A DNA stretch of 64,000 bases from Dyadobacter alkalitolerans DSM 23607 (GTDB taxonomy: Bacteria; Bacteroidota; Bacteroidia; Cytophagales; Spirosomataceae), in contig NZ_AUAS01000001.1 of the NCBI RefSeq assembly GCF_000428845.1, forward strand, positions 248,001 to 312,000, read 5' to 3'. The notes under the pieces are model-generated. The model worked only from the letters and a program-made list of their open reading frames with translations, was not told where the DNA came from and ran no database searches. The stretch's first letter is position 1; every line of letters begins with the position of its first letter. The position numbers and the translations under genes are program-made. Positions 1-9,177 of the stretch are shown here, piece after piece.

Positions 1-157
1 AAAAAATGCTGAACACCGAAATGATGACCAGCAGCATGGGAGCCAGGGAAAATATCGTGTAGTAGGAAAGAGCTGCACTCAGTTTCAGCCCGTTATCATT
101 CATAAATTCACTGAAACTTTCTTTGAGGATGGAGAAATACAGCTTTACGTTTTTCAT
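1..157 (-). CDS. YihY/BrkB family membrane protein, N-terminal part
   Basis: The minus strand encodes a start at 157 followed by MKNVKLYFSILKESFSEF and then a hydrophobic stretch containing LSAALSYYTIFSLAPMLL. That LAAALAYYTLFSLAPLL-like segment is the hallmark first membrane helix of the YihY/BrkB (formerly ribonuclease BN) family of inner-membrane proteins, whose function is not firmly established. Only about 52 residues are present because the gene runs off the left edge. A TATTTTTG element on the minus strand at 199-206 resembles a Bacteroidota -7 box and would place a start about 40 bases downstream; no matching -33 box is seen. Confidence 0.75.
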   Translation of the reverse strand, partial: MKNVKLYFSILKESFSEFMNDNGLKLSAALSYYTIFSLAPMLLVIISVFSIF

Positions 158-235
158 ACGATGTTTTACTAATTCAATGTTACTTTCGAATCAGCAAACA
201 AAAATATCCATGCCAAAGCAGCAATCTGAACGGGC

Positions 236-1474
236 TTATAACAGCAAACCGGCAAGCGTTGCCGACATGTAGGAAGCCAATGTTCCGCAAATGAGTGCTT
301 TAAATCCCAGCCTTGCCAGGTCGGCGCGGCGTGACGGTGCAAGTTCTCCGATCCCACCTACCTGAATGGCAATGGAGCTGAAATTTGCAAAACCGCACAA
401 TGCAAAACTGGTGATCACGATGGTTTTATGATCCAGCGTCTCCTTCATTTTCACGAGATCCAGATAGGCCACAAACTCGTTGATAACCATTTTTGTCCCC
501 ATTAACGAGCCAGCAGCCTCGATATCCTTCCCGGGAACACCCATGGCCCACGCAAAAACAGAGAAAACTTTACCAAGCACAAAGTTGAAACTCAACTGTG
601 GAAAAGCAAACAAACCGCCAATCAAACCCAGCAAATAGTCGAGCAAGGCAACTAATGCGATAAAGCCGATTAACATAGCTATTACATTAAAACCAACCTT
701 CAAACCCTCGCTCGCTCCAGCCGCGATGGCATCCAGCAAGTTTGCGTGCGTTTTCTGGATTTCCAGCTTTACGACGCCTTTTGTGTTCGAAGTCTCAGTT
801 TCAGGAAAAACGATTTTTGAGATAACCAGTGCCCCCGGAGCAGCCATTAAGCTGGCAGCGATAAGATAAGGAGCCGGAACGCCCAATGAAATATAAACAG
901 CCATTACACCGCCCGCTATACACGCAAAACTTCCTGTCATAGAAGCCATTAACTCGGAATTAGTCATATTTTTCAGATAAGGCTTAATCATAATCTGTGC
1001 CTCCACCTGACCCACGAATGTGCTGGCAACATTGGAAAGAGCTTCTGCACCACTTACGCCCATAAGCCAGTAAACGCCGCGCGCAATGACAGAAACCACG
1101 CGTTGCATAATGCCCAAATGGTAGAGCATATTCACCAAAACGGCAACAAATATGATTGTTGGAATTACTTTAAAGAAGAATACGAAGTCGTTTCCAGGGC
1201 CGAATGCACGTTGCATTAAATCGGGGCGAACGAGCGTTCCGAATACAAAATCGGCGCCCCTGTCGGAAAATGAGAGTAGTTTTTGAACTTTATCACCCAG
1301 CCACTGAAAGATCCGCTGGCCGGTTTCGGTACGAAGAATAAATACAGCCAAGCCAAATTGAAGTCCCAACCCCACGCCTACTGTCCGGTAATTAATTGCC
1401 TTTCTGTTATTCGACATTGCGAATGCAATGCCCAGGATCAATATGATACCCAGCAGTCCTGTAAATCTTTCCAT
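236..1474 (-). CDS. Concentrative nucleoside transporter, NupC/CNT family
   Basis: This 412-residue polytopic protein is a Na+ or H+ coupled nucleoside symporter of the inner membrane, importing nucleosides for salvage. The family is shown by the N-terminal helix pair, the central gate region with GVSGAEALSNVASTFVGQ, the MVINEFVAYLDL signature near residue 330, and the CGFANFSSIAIQVGGIG block near residue 370, both conserved in CNT transporters. Length matches bacterial NupC (about 400). It is transcribed leftwards and is probably monocistronic, with the BrkB-like gene 79 bases downstream on the same strand. Nucleoside specificity cannot be read from sequence. Confidence 0.92.
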   Translation of the reverse strand: MERFTGLLGIILILGIAFAMSNNRKAINYRTVGVGLGLQFGLAVFILRTETGQRIFQWLGDKVQKLLSFSDRGADFVFGTLVRPDLMQRAFGPGNDFVFFFKVIPTIIFVAVLVNMLYHLGIMQRVVSVIARGVYWLMGVSGAEALSNVASTFVGQVEAQIMIKPYLKNMTNSELMASMTGSFACIAGGVMAVYISLGVPAPYLIAASLMAAPGALVISKIVFPETETSNTKGVVKLEIQKTHANLLDAIAAGASEGLKVGFNVIAMLIGFIALVALLDYLLGLIGGLFAFPQLSFNFVLGKVFSVFAWAMGVPGKDIEAAGSLMGTKMVINEFVAYLDLVKMKETLDHKTIVITSFALCGFANFSSIAIQVGGIGELAPSRRADLARLGFKALICGTLASYMSATLAGLLL

Positions 1475-1569
1475 AAATTGTTAAGTCGCCCTTTGCCAAA
1501 AGGTGCAAAATAACAACAAATTAATTGGAAGATGCGAAATGTGTAAAATATACAGGATTATGCCGGAGA

Positions 1570-2115
1570 TTATTTGGCAGCGATAATGGCCTCTGCCGGC
1601 ATGGCCAGTTTATCGGATTGACGATGTACGATTTTCCACTCATTATTTTCCAGGCGGAAAACGATCGTAACATTCAGGTCAACTTTACTGCCGTCTTGGA
1701 GGGTGTAATGCTCTTTTTGAAGAACATATCCCTGCTCAGGGCCAGCTTGACTCGCGACTTTTTCTAATTTGAAATTGCTATTACCAGCCATTTTCTGACC
1801 AAAGGAATCCAGGCTTTTTTCAACCGATCCCCAACCTTTGTATTCCTGTCCGTCCAGTCCGCAAAAATTGCTTACATCTTCCGAGTGCGACCAAAGCGAT
1901 TTATAGATTGAAGGCCGGCCCTTAACAAGCTCCTGGTTGCCTTCCTGCAATTTCGCCACGGCTTTATCGAATGTGCCGGATTGCAGACTTATATTTTTAA
2001 CTGAATGAACCTGAGCGGGGCTTAATGTTGAAACTTGCTCGCGTGTTTTTGTTTTGTACTTAAATGAGGAGGCAACAAGGATGAGTAAGATAAAAACGGC
2101 GATATTACGATTCAT
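1570..2115 (-). CDS. Exported NTF2-like (SnoaL-type) protein of unknown function
   Basis: A 181-residue protein begins with a hydrophobic helix (residues 4-18), consistent with an uncleaved anchor or signal sequence. The remaining part has the alternating pattern of an NTF2/SnoaL cone fold, for example VTIVFRLENNEWKIVHRQSD near the C terminus, typical of DUF4440/SnoaL proteins. These folds bind small molecules or act as ketosteroid-isomerase-like enzymes, but no catalytic residues can be assigned here. It sits between metH and nupC on the same strand with gaps of about 200 and 95 bases. No specific function is claimed. Confidence 0.6.
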   Translation of the reverse strand: MNRNIAVFILLILVASSFKYKTKTREQVSTLSPAQVHSVKNISLQSGTFDKAVAKLQEGNQELVKGRPSIYKSLWSHSEDVSNFCGLDGQEYKGWGSVEKSLDSFGQKMAGNSNFKLEKVASQAGPEQGYVLQKEHYTLQDGSKVDLNVTIVFRLENNEWKIVHRQSDKLAMPAEAIIAAK

Positions 2116-2265
2116 GGCTAACAGACTTTAATTCTAACTCGAATTATAAGACAAATATTCACTGTAGAAAACTAAGAAAATAGCGTATTAATACCTGTTT
2201 CCAGCGCTTCATGCTTCTTAATTACGTGATTTGTTCAAGAAAAGTATACAGCGGACAAATAAAAT

Positions 2266-2289
2266 GGAGAGCAGGTTACCCCACTCTCC
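2266..2289 (-). terminator. Probable terminator after metH
   Basis: Arms GGAGAG (2266-2271) and CTCTCC (2284-2289) form a hairpin; on the minus strand it is followed by ATTTTATTTG. It lies just past the metH stop codon. Confidence 0.5.
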
Positions 2290-2315
2290 CAATCGAACCT
2301 TAAACATTAAACTTT

Positions 2316-5300
2316 TTAGTATCCTAAAACAGGAGAAAGCCACTTTTCAATTTCTTCCAAAGGCATATCTTTTCGTCTCGCGTAATCCTCAACCTGATCT
2401 TTAAATACCTTACCAACAGGGAAATAGCGGCTGTCCGGATGCGAAAAATACCAGCCACTCACGCTGCTTGCGGGATACATGGCATAGCTTTCCGTCAATG
2501 TAATGCCGAGCTGTTCTGCGTCTAAAAGATCGAATAGCATCCGCTTTTCTGTGTGGTCCGGGCAGGCTGGATATCCGGGTGCAGGACGAATGCCCATGTA
2601 GCTTTCCTTAATGAGGTCTTCGTTGCTAAATATTTCATTTTTGGCATAACCCCAAATCTCCTTCCGAACGCGCTCATGCATTAATTCCGCCAATGCTTCC
2701 ACCAAGCGATCCGCCAGCGCCTTCACCATGATGCTGTTGTAATCATCATGGTCCTTTTCATATTTATCCAAAAGCGCTTCGATGCCAATGCCCGCAGTAA
2801 CTGCAAATCCACCTATATAATCGGTTTTTCCGGTTTCAAGTGGTGCAATAAAATCTGATAAGCAATAATTGGCCAGATTAGACGCTTTTTGCGACTGCTG
2901 ACGCAAATGATGTAAAACTGCCGCCGTGTCTGCAACAAGCTCCCCTGCACTGAGATTCTCCGTTGCCTGCTGGCTGATCAGATATTCGATATGCTGGTGT
3001 GAACCATGCCTTTCGCAAGACACTTCGCGGGTTTGCTCTTCAAAATGATGCAGAACAATATCATCCTGAATTGAATTGGCCGGCCAGAAACCAATCACGG
3101 CTTTGGCTTTAAGCGTTTTATCCCGAATGATTTCGCCTAGCAGCACCGCAGCATCCTCGTACAATTTAACTGCTTCTGCACCAACAACTTTGTCTTCAAA
3201 AATCTTAGGAAACTTGCCGTGTAACTGCCACGTCTGGAAGAATGGTGTCCAGTCGATGTATTTGGCAATGTCATTCAAATCATAGTCATCATAAACCCTT
3301 GTCCCCAAGAATTGCGGCTTGGTCGCCTGGAAGCTGGCCCAGTCGATCTTTGCTTTATTTTCTCTTGCTTTTGCAATGGGCACATGCGCTTTTTCTCCGC
3401 CGCGTTTGGCATGGTCGATTCTCAGCTTGGCGTATTCAGCCTTAATATCTGATAACACATCAGCCTGACTCTGATCACTTTGGATCAGTTTACCAGCGAC
3501 CGGAACAGATCTGGAAGCATCGAGAACGTGAATAACAGCACCTGAATAATTCGGGTCAATTTTAACTGCCGTGTGTATACGCGAAGTTGTTGCACCTCCG
3601 ATCAAAAGCGGCATTTTGAAATTCCTGCGCTCCATTTCTTTGGCCACACCAACCATTTCGTCGAGCGAAGGCGTGATTAATCCCGAAAGACCAATAATGT
3701 CCACATTATGCTCAATGGCAGCGGCAAGGATCTTGTCCGTAGGCACCATTACGCCGAGGTCGATAATTTCGTAATTGTTACAGCCCAGCACCACGCCCAC
3801 AATGTTTTTGCCAATGTCGTGAACATCGCCTTTTACTGTGGCGAGCAATATTTTTCCGGCTGAATTATTGCCTTCACTTTTCTCCGCCTCAATGTAAGGT
3901 TGCAGATAAGCAACCGCTTTCTTCATAACACGAGCTGATTTCACAACCTGCGGCAGGAACATTTTTCCTTCGCCAAAAAGATCACCTACAATGCTCATTC
4001 CGTCCATTAACGGACCTTCAATTACTTCTAATGGTCTGGCAAACAAGTGCCTGCATTCCTCCGTATCCTCATCAATATAATCCGAAATCCCTTTGACCAA
4101 AGAATGCGAAATGCGCTCCTTAACCGGCAATTCTCTCCATGAAAGATCAGGACCGCTTTGCGTTTTGCCCTTGTCTTTTACTGTTTCGGCATAAGCAACA
4201 AGCCGTTCGGTTGAATCGGCGCGACGGTTAAGCAGCACATCTTCAACCAGTTCGAGCACATCTTTTGGGATTTCATCATAAATACCGATTTGCGCAGCAT
4301 TGACAATTCCCATATCCATTCCGGCACGGATTGCATGATATAGAAATGCCGTGTGAATGGCTTCACGCACGGGCTCATTTCCTCTGAAACTGAAAGAAAC
4401 ATTGGAAACACCACCCGAAACTTTCGCATGCGGCAGGTTTTCTTTAATCCAACGAACAGCATTGATAAAGTCTACCGCGTAGTTGTTATGCTCTTCCATT
4501 CCGGTTGCAACCGTCAGAATGTTCGGATCAAAGATGATGTCTTCAGCTGGGAAACCAACTTCTTCTGTCAAAATGCGGTAAGCCCTCGAACAAATTTCAA
4601 TGCGTCGTTCGAGGTTATCAGCCTGGCCTTGCTCGTCAAATGCCATCACAACAGCCGCCGCGCCGTAGCGAAGCACCGTCCTTGCTGATTCCTTAAACTT
4701 TTCTTCGCCTTCTTTCAAAGAAATAGAGTTCACAATCGACTTGCCTTGCACACATTTCAATCCCGACTCGATCACTTCCCATTTCGAAGAGTCGATCATT
4801 AAGGGCACTTTGGATATATCAGGTTCAGAAACAATGAGGTTAACAAAGGTTTTCATTGCCTCCACGCCGTCGATCATCCCTTCGTCGAGGTTGACATCGA
4901 TCACCTGGGCACCGCTTTCCACCTGTTCGCGGGCAATGGCAAGTGCTTCGTCGTATTTGCCTTCACGCACGAGCCTGGCGAATTTTTTTGAACCGGTTAC
5001 ATTACAACGTTCACCAATGTTCACAAAATTACTCACCCTATTGATCTTAACCGGCTCTAAACCAGACAGTTTCATCACTGTTTCGCTTGGCGGCAATGTT
5101 CTTGGACTATATTTAACAGCTAAGTCCGCAATTACTCGGATGTGGTCCGGCGTCGTTCCGCAGCAACCACCGATGATATTGACCAGATTATCTCTCAAAA
5201 ATCCATCAACCACTTCGCCCATCTGCTCGGGAGACTCGTCATATTCACCCATTTCGTTCGGTAAACCTGCATTCGGGTGCGCCGAGGTAAAAAACGGGGC

Positions 5301-6140
5301 CTCTTTCGCCAGAATTTGTACATATGGACGCATCAAATCGGCTCCTAATGCGCAGTTCAAGCCCACCGAAAGCAATGGTAAGTGGGATACAGAAGTGAGA
5401 AATGCTTCCGTTGTCTGGCCTGATAATGTTCTTCCGGAAGCGTCGGTAATGGTTCCCGATATCATGATCGGCAATGCTTCGCCAGGCTTATTTCTCCACG
5501 AGTCGAGGCGCTCTATTTTACCATTTTTGGCATCAACGAAAAATTGATCGATAGCAAATAGTGCCGCTTTCGCATTCAATGTATCAAATATAGTCTCAAC
5601 AAGCAGCAGGTCGCAGCCGCCATCCGTAAGACCTTTAATTTGCTCATAATAAGCTTCAACCAGCTGGTCAAAGCTGATCGCCCGGTAACCGGGGTTGTTA
5701 ACGTCCGGCGAAAGTGACGCCGTCCGGTTGGTTGGCCCGATAGATCCTGCAACGAAACGCGGCTTATCCGGATCTTTTTCAGTGAACTCATCCGCAACTT
5801 CCCTCGCAAGGCGCGCAGACTCAAAATTCAGTTCATAAACCAATTCCTCCATGCCATAGTCGGCCATGGCAATGGTGGTTCCTGAGAATGTATTGGTTTC
5901 GGCAATGTCTGCTCCTGCCTCAAAATATGCAGCGTGAATGGCTTTGATAATGTCAGGGCGTGTCAGTGAAAGCAGATCATTATTCCCTTTCACATCGCGC
6001 GGCCAGTCCTTGAAACGCTCGCCCCTGTAATCGTGATCTTCCAGCTTATACCGCTGGATCATCGTTCCCATCGCACCGTCCAGTACAAGGATACGGCTTT
6101 TCAGGATTTCACGGATGTCTGCGTTTTGCGTTGCTACCAT
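2316..6140 (-). CDS. metH: Cobalamin-dependent methionine synthase
   Basis: Transfers a methyl group from 5-methyltetrahydrofolate to homocysteine through methylcobalamin in the cytoplasm. The 1274 residues cover all four MetH modules (E. coli MetH is 1227). The N-terminal homocysteine domain has the zinc ligands Cys263 (GLNCALG) and Cys326-Cys327 ([10 protein letters not shown]). The pterin-binding domain starts near residue 370 ([14 protein letters not shown]). The cobalamin domain carries DVHDIG with His774 as the expected lower axial ligand. The C-terminal activation domain has [12 protein letters not shown] for SAM binding. Some Bacteroidota split MetH into two proteins; this one is intact. 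A strong promoter lies 63-93 bases upstream. No cobalamin riboswitch is recognisable in the leader. Confidence 0.97.
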   Translation of the reverse strand: MVATQNADIREILKSRILVLDGAMGTMIQRYKLEDHDYRGERFKDWPRDVKGNNDLLSLTRPDIIKAIHAAYFEAGADIAETNTFSGTTIAMADYGMEELVYELNFESARLAREVADEFTEKDPDKPRFVAGSIGPTNRTASLSPDVNNPGYRAISFDQLVEAYYEQIKGLTDGGCDLLLVETIFDTLNAKAALFAIDQFFVDAKNGKIERLDSWRNKPGEALPIMISGTITDASGRTLSGQTTEAFLTSVSHLPLLSVGLNCALGADLMRPYVQILAKEAPFFTSAHPNAGLPNEMGEYDESPEQMGEVVDGFLRDNLVNIIGGCCGTTPDHIRVIADLAVKYSPRTLPPSETVMKLSGLEPVKINRVSNFVNIGERCNVTGSKKFARLVREGKYDEALAIAREQVESGAQVIDVNLDEGMIDGVEAMKTFVNLIVSEPDISKVPLMIDSSKWEVIESGLKCVQGKSIVNSISLKEGEEKFKESARTVLRYGAAAVVMAFDEQGQADNLERRIEICSRAYRILTEEVGFPAEDIIFDPNILTVATGMEEHNNYAVDFINAVRWIKENLPHAKVSGGVSNVSFSFRGNEPVREAIHTAFLYHAIRAGMDMGIVNAAQIGIYDEIPKDVLELVEDVLLNRRADSTERLVAYAETVKDKGKTQSGPDLSWRELPVKERISHSLVKGISDYIDEDTEECRHLFARPLEVIEGPLMDGMSIVGDLFGEGKMFLPQVVKSARVMKKAVAYLQPYIEAEKSEGNNSAGKILLATVKGDVHDIGKNIVGVVLGCNNYEIIDLGVMVPTDKILAAAIEHNVDIIGLSGLITPSLDEMVGVAKEMERRNFKMPLLIGGATTSRIHTAVKIDPNYSGAVIHVLDASRSVPVAGKLIQSDQSQADVLSDIKAEYAKLRIDHAKRGGEKAHVPIAKARENKAKIDWASFQATKPQFLGTRVYDDYDLNDIAKYIDWTPFFQTWQLHGKFPKIFEDKVVGAEAVKLYEDAAVLLGEIIRDKTLKAKAVIGFWPANSIQDDIVLHHFEEQTREVSCERHGSHQHIEYLISQQATENLSAGELVADTAAVLHHLRQQSQKASNLANYCLSDFIAPLETGKTDYIGGFAVTAGIGIEALLDKYEKDHDDYNSIMVKALADRLVEALAELMHERVRKEIWGYAKNEIFSNEDLIKESYMGIRPAPGYPACPDHTEKRMLFDLLDAEQLGITLTESYAMYPASSVSGWYFSHPDSRYFPVGKVFKDQVEDYARRKDMPLEEIEKWLSPVLGY

Positions 6141-6202
6141 TGTGTTGTATTTCTATTAGCTGAATAATTTTAAGCGGAAGGATTCCAATGTCAACTGGAA
6201 AG

Positions 6203-6233
6203 CAAATTTAACCTAATAGATGTTTTGTTCAAA
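6203..6233 (-). promoter_or_regulatory. Bacteroidota-type promoter of metH
   Basis: Read on the minus strand: TTTG (6233-6230), exactly 19 bases, then TAAATTTG (6210-6203). This matches the Bacteroidota primary sigma consensus TTTG-N19-TAnnTTTG perfectly and would give a leader of roughly 55 bases for metH. Confidence 0.72.
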
Positions 6234-6333
6234 AAAATCAAAAAGTTCAGACCAATAGTCTACGTGCATTCCGATCGACAAATTATTTATCTATATTCGA
6301 CCAGTTCAAAAAGTGATTAAAGATATTCTATCT

Positions 6334-6810
6334 ATGTATAATCCCGACGAAACGGATGCTAAAATCATGCATTATCTGCAACAGGATGCGACCTTAAAAA
6401 CAAGGGAATTGTCGGAAAAATTAAACCTATCTTACACGCCTGTCTATGAACGGGTTAGGAGACTGGAAAAAGAAGGAATTATTAAGAAATATGTTGCGCT
6501 GGTGGATCGGGAAAAGGTCGGCAAAAAGTTAATGGCTTTCTGCAACATTGCTTTGAAGGAACATTCCAAATCAATGGGGGAAAAATTTGTGAAAGCTGTC
6601 GTGGCCATGCCCGAAGTGATGGAATGCTTTAACATTTCGGGCGATTATGATTTTTTGCTTAAAGTCGTGGTGGATGATATGTCGCAGTATCAGCAGTTTT
6701 TAATGCAAAAGCTCGGTTCGCTTGAAAATATTGGGAGCACGCACAGCCTGTTTGTCATGGGCGAAATCAAAAATTCTTCTGCACTGGAAATGCACGTCCA
6801 GAAAAAATAA
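6334..6810 (+). CDS. Lrp/AsnC family transcriptional regulator
   Basis: A 158-residue DNA-binding protein with the usual Lrp layout. The N-terminal winged helix (about 8-60, including TRELSEKLNLSYTPVYERVRRLEKEGII) is followed by an alpha/beta RAM ligand-binding domain (about 70-150, with the GDYDFLLKVVVDDM block). Lrp proteins form dimers and octamers that sense amino acids. It is divergent from metH, so control of methionine or amino-acid metabolism is plausible but inferred. The reading frame is open from a GTG at 6313, but I prefer the ATG at 6334, which begins right where family members start (MYNPDETDAKIMHYL). Confidence 0.88.
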   Translation: MYNPDETDAKIMHYLQQDATLKTRELSEKLNLSYTPVYERVRRLEKEGIIKKYVALVDREKVGKKLMAFCNIALKEHSKSMGEKFVKAVVAMPEVMECFNISGDYDFLLKVVVDDMSQYQQFLMQKLGSLENIGSTHSLFVMGEIKNSSALEMHVQKK

Positions 6811-6839
6811 ATACGGCGCCAGAAATTCCAGGCCGTATT
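6810..6839 (+). terminator. Hairpin after the Lrp-type gene
   Basis: AATACGGC (6810-6817) pairs with GCCGTATT (6832-6839), starting at the stop codon. There is no T tract after it, so it may be a weak terminator or an mRNA-stabilising stem. The rest of the gap to 7076 shows nothing recognisable. Confidence 0.4.
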
Positions 6840-7075
6840 CCAACTCACCCCTAACAAAATTTTTAATGTCTTTTGAATGTAAGGACATTCTTCAACTATT
6901 TACGTTCCTCACAAAGCAGCTGTTGCAAAATTTACCACTTTTTTCGCCAGGAAAAGGGCTTTAACATTTTTTAAGAATCGTCACAAATTTAAATGCTCAA
7001 CTTTTGCAACAGAATTACGGCAATATCCGTAATCCTAATTAAGCAATCAATCCCTGACAATCTGATCCTCTAACT

Positions 7076-7690
7076 TTGCTCTTCGGACGAAAAATATCTT
7101 TTAACGAAAACGACTTTGAGACAGTCGTTGCTGCGTGCATTGCTGGTAACAACCAGGCGCAGAGACATCTCTATAAACAGTTTTTTGGCTATTCGAAAAG
7201 CATTTGCCTGCGTTACACATCGACAACCGAAGAGGCTGAGGAAGTTTTGAATGAAGGCTTTTTGAAGGTTTTCAATAATTTGGGTAAATATGATTCCAAT
7301 CACCCGTTCAAGGCCTGGTTGAGAACGATCATGGTGAACACGGCAATCAGCTATTACCGCAAGCATAAGAAGCATAATGAAGATATGGTTTCGCTGGAAG
7401 ACGCTCCATATCCGAAATTTGATGAAGATATCATCGGGCAGATAACCGCAGATGAGATCCTCGAACTGATCCAGAAAATTAAGCCGGTTTACAAAAATGT
7501 ATTTTTACTTTATGTAGTTGACGGCTACAATCACCGCGAAATTGCAGATTTACTACAAATAAATGAAGCCACTGTGCGCTCGCATTATGTGCGTGCGAGA
7601 GCGCGCTTGCAGCATTTGATTAAACAATATTACCCAAATCTCTATCCAAGCGATTGGGCCGTAAAGTCATTAAGAGGAAATGAAAACTAA
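7076..7690 (+). CDS. ECF-type RNA polymerase sigma factor
   Basis: This 204-residue protein has region 2 at about 20-90 (AEEVLNEGFLKVFNNLGKYD...FKAWLRTIMVNTAISYYR) and region 4 at about 135-185 (VYKNVFLLYVVDGYNHREIADLLQINEATVRSHYVRARARL), with no region 3, as in extracytoplasmic-function sigma factors. It would redirect RNA polymerase in response to an envelope signal. The only plausible start before conserved sequence is TTG at 7076; an upstream in-frame stop at 7055 excludes much extension. That TTG overlaps a TAACTTTG sequence (7071-7078) resembling a -7 box, so the true start is uncertain. The 3' end overlaps the next gene by 11 bases, implying translational coupling with its likely anti-sigma partner. 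Confidence 0.85.
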   Translation: MLFGRKISFNENDFETVVAACIAGNNQAQRHLYKQFFGYSKSICLRYTSTTEEAEEVLNEGFLKVFNNLGKYDSNHPFKAWLRTIMVNTAISYYRKHKKHNEDMVSLEDAPYPKFDEDIIGQITADEILELIQKIKPVYKNVFLLYVVDGYNHREIADLLQINEATVRSHYVRARARLQHLIKQYYPNLYPSDWAVKSLRGNEN

Positions 7691-9083
7691 TAGATTTGAA
7701 GATACTATACGCCGGAAATTAGAAAGTATAGAACCAGACTTTCAAGAGAAGGATTGGGCTAAAATGCAAAATTACATGCAAGCTCACAATCCTCCCACTT
7801 TTTGGCAGCAGCACAGTTCCTGGATCGGTTACGCCGCCGCAGCTTCGGTTTCGACGGTGATGGCTTTTATGTATGTGAGCCAGCGCACGCAAAACTACAA
7901 CCTGACGGCAGACGTCAAAAACCTGCAACACCAGATCGAGGCGATCAAAAATATACCTTCTGAAAAAACAGACACGGTGTATTTAATGCAAAAGGCAGGT
8001 GATTCTGGTGAGTTGGTCGCGGTTTCGAAAGAAAATCTGACTCAGCAAAGCCAGGTCGATGCCAGGCTTGCCGCCGAGCCTGAGGACGTGCAGCAGCGAC
8101 TTGCAGAGCATAAAATTTTAGTCAAACCAAATGCGGTTTTTGCAAAGCGTCAATCATTGGTTGCGGATAATGCATCGGTTGCCGACAACGCAGTTATTGC
8201 AGACAATGAACTGATTGCCAACAATGCGAATGGAGGAAACGGATCCGCAACTGACCAGCTGACGGTTCCATTCGAAGCACCGTTGGATATGCAACGCGCT
8301 GTTGCATTTAATACCGGCAGCTCGCAGGCTTATAAAATGAAGTATAATCTGGTCAATCGCATTTCTTCGCGCCAGTACAAACAGGCGCTTCTTACCCGTA
8401 ACGCGAACACATTGCCTGTCGCTAATGCAGTGAAAGGCACCGAACAGGTGGCGCAAGCCGAAACGGTCATACCAAAACTCGACCTGAAAGTACCTTACAG
8501 ATTTGGTGTAGGCTTTCAAACAGATCGCGTCGGTAAGGCGAAAAGCGTTTCGGGAGAAGTTCTGGTCGGAAAGAAATTCTCGATTTCTGCCGGGATAAGC
8601 TGGCTGAAAGTGAAGCCTATGGAGTTTTTCAATGAGAAATTATTCCGGGAAAAAAGCCGCCGCGATTTCCGCGAAAGCCTTCCCGGCGAAGTGCCGGCGG
8701 CATTGCACGTCTATAACATTAAGGTTGATCCTACGGTTGTACAAATCCCTCTGACCGTTGCATTCCGGAACAACATGAAAGACAACTGGGCCTATTATGC
8801 CGGCGCAGGCACCAACATTACCGTTTCCGCAAAAGAGAAGATTTCATTCGACGCCAAGTCGCCAAACCTTGCCTACCTGAACCAGCATTTCGAAGCTAAG
8901 TCGGATGTGCCACTGATCAATTCGGTCAATCTGACAATGGGTGTTGAAAAAGCCTGGTATCCGATAGTGGTGCAGGCTGAGGGATATTTGTACACTTACT
9001 TTAACCAGCTCAACCCTATGAGCCAGTCCGCCGGACCGGGCGTGAAAGTTAAGCTGATGTATCAGATAGGAGGAAAAATGTAA
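7680..9083 (+). CDS. Membrane-anchored protein with C-terminal barrel-like region, probable anti-sigma partner
   Basis: The 467 residues begin with a short charged cytoplasmic-type segment (FEDTIRRKLESIEPDFQEKDWAKM), then one membrane helix around residues 45-65. A coiled-coil-prone stretch follows (about 75-92), then an alanine/asparagine-rich linker with repeats such as SVADNAVIADNELIANN, and finally a beta-rich C-terminal domain from about 275 that resembles outer-membrane porin-like repeats. Overlap with the ECF sigma gene and the single helix suggest it sequesters the sigma factor at the inner membrane. No zinc-binding anti-sigma motif is present, so this role is inferred from position and topology. 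Confidence 0.6.
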   Translation: MKTNRFEDTIRRKLESIEPDFQEKDWAKMQNYMQAHNPPTFWQQHSSWIGYAAAASVSTVMAFMYVSQRTQNYNLTADVKNLQHQIEAIKNIPSEKTDTVYLMQKAGDSGELVAVSKENLTQQSQVDARLAAEPEDVQQRLAEHKILVKPNAVFAKRQSLVADNASVADNAVIADNELIANNANGGNGSATDQLTVPFEAPLDMQRAVAFNTGSSQAYKMKYNLVNRISSRQYKQALLTRNANTLPVANAVKGTEQVAQAETVIPKLDLKVPYRFGVGFQTDRVGKAKSVSGEVLVGKKFSISAGISWLKVKPMEFFNEKLFREKSRRDFRESLPGEVPAALHVYNIKVDPTVVQIPLTVAFRNNMKDNWAYYAGAGTNITVSAKEKISFDAKSPNLAYLNQHFEAKSDVPLINSVNLTMGVEKAWYPIVVQAEGYLYTYFNQLNPMSQSAGPGVKVKLMYQIGGKM

Positions 9084-9095
9084 ATAAGCCTCTTC

Positions 9096-9136
9096 AACTT
9101 TCAGGAACAATTAATAGATTGTTGTTTCTGAAAGTT
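9096..9136 (+). terminator. Intrinsic terminator of the sigma/anti-sigma unit
   Basis: AACTTTCAG (9096-9104) pairs with CTGAAAGTT (9128-9136), with further imperfect pairing inside the loop, followed by CTATTTTT. It lies 12 bases after the stop codon at 9083. Confidence 0.7.
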
Positions 9137-9177
9137 CTATTTTTGGCTTTTATTTACTCCCCTATTATACCTGGCTT

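Noticed and set aside
4741-5547. Long plus-strand open frame of 268 codons
   Set aside because: It lies wholly opposite conserved metH coding sequence and its translation has no recognisable domain.
6141-6312. Cobalamin or SAM riboswitch before metH
   Set aside because: No conserved B12-box or SAM-type core could be found, and the consensus promoter leaves too short a leader.
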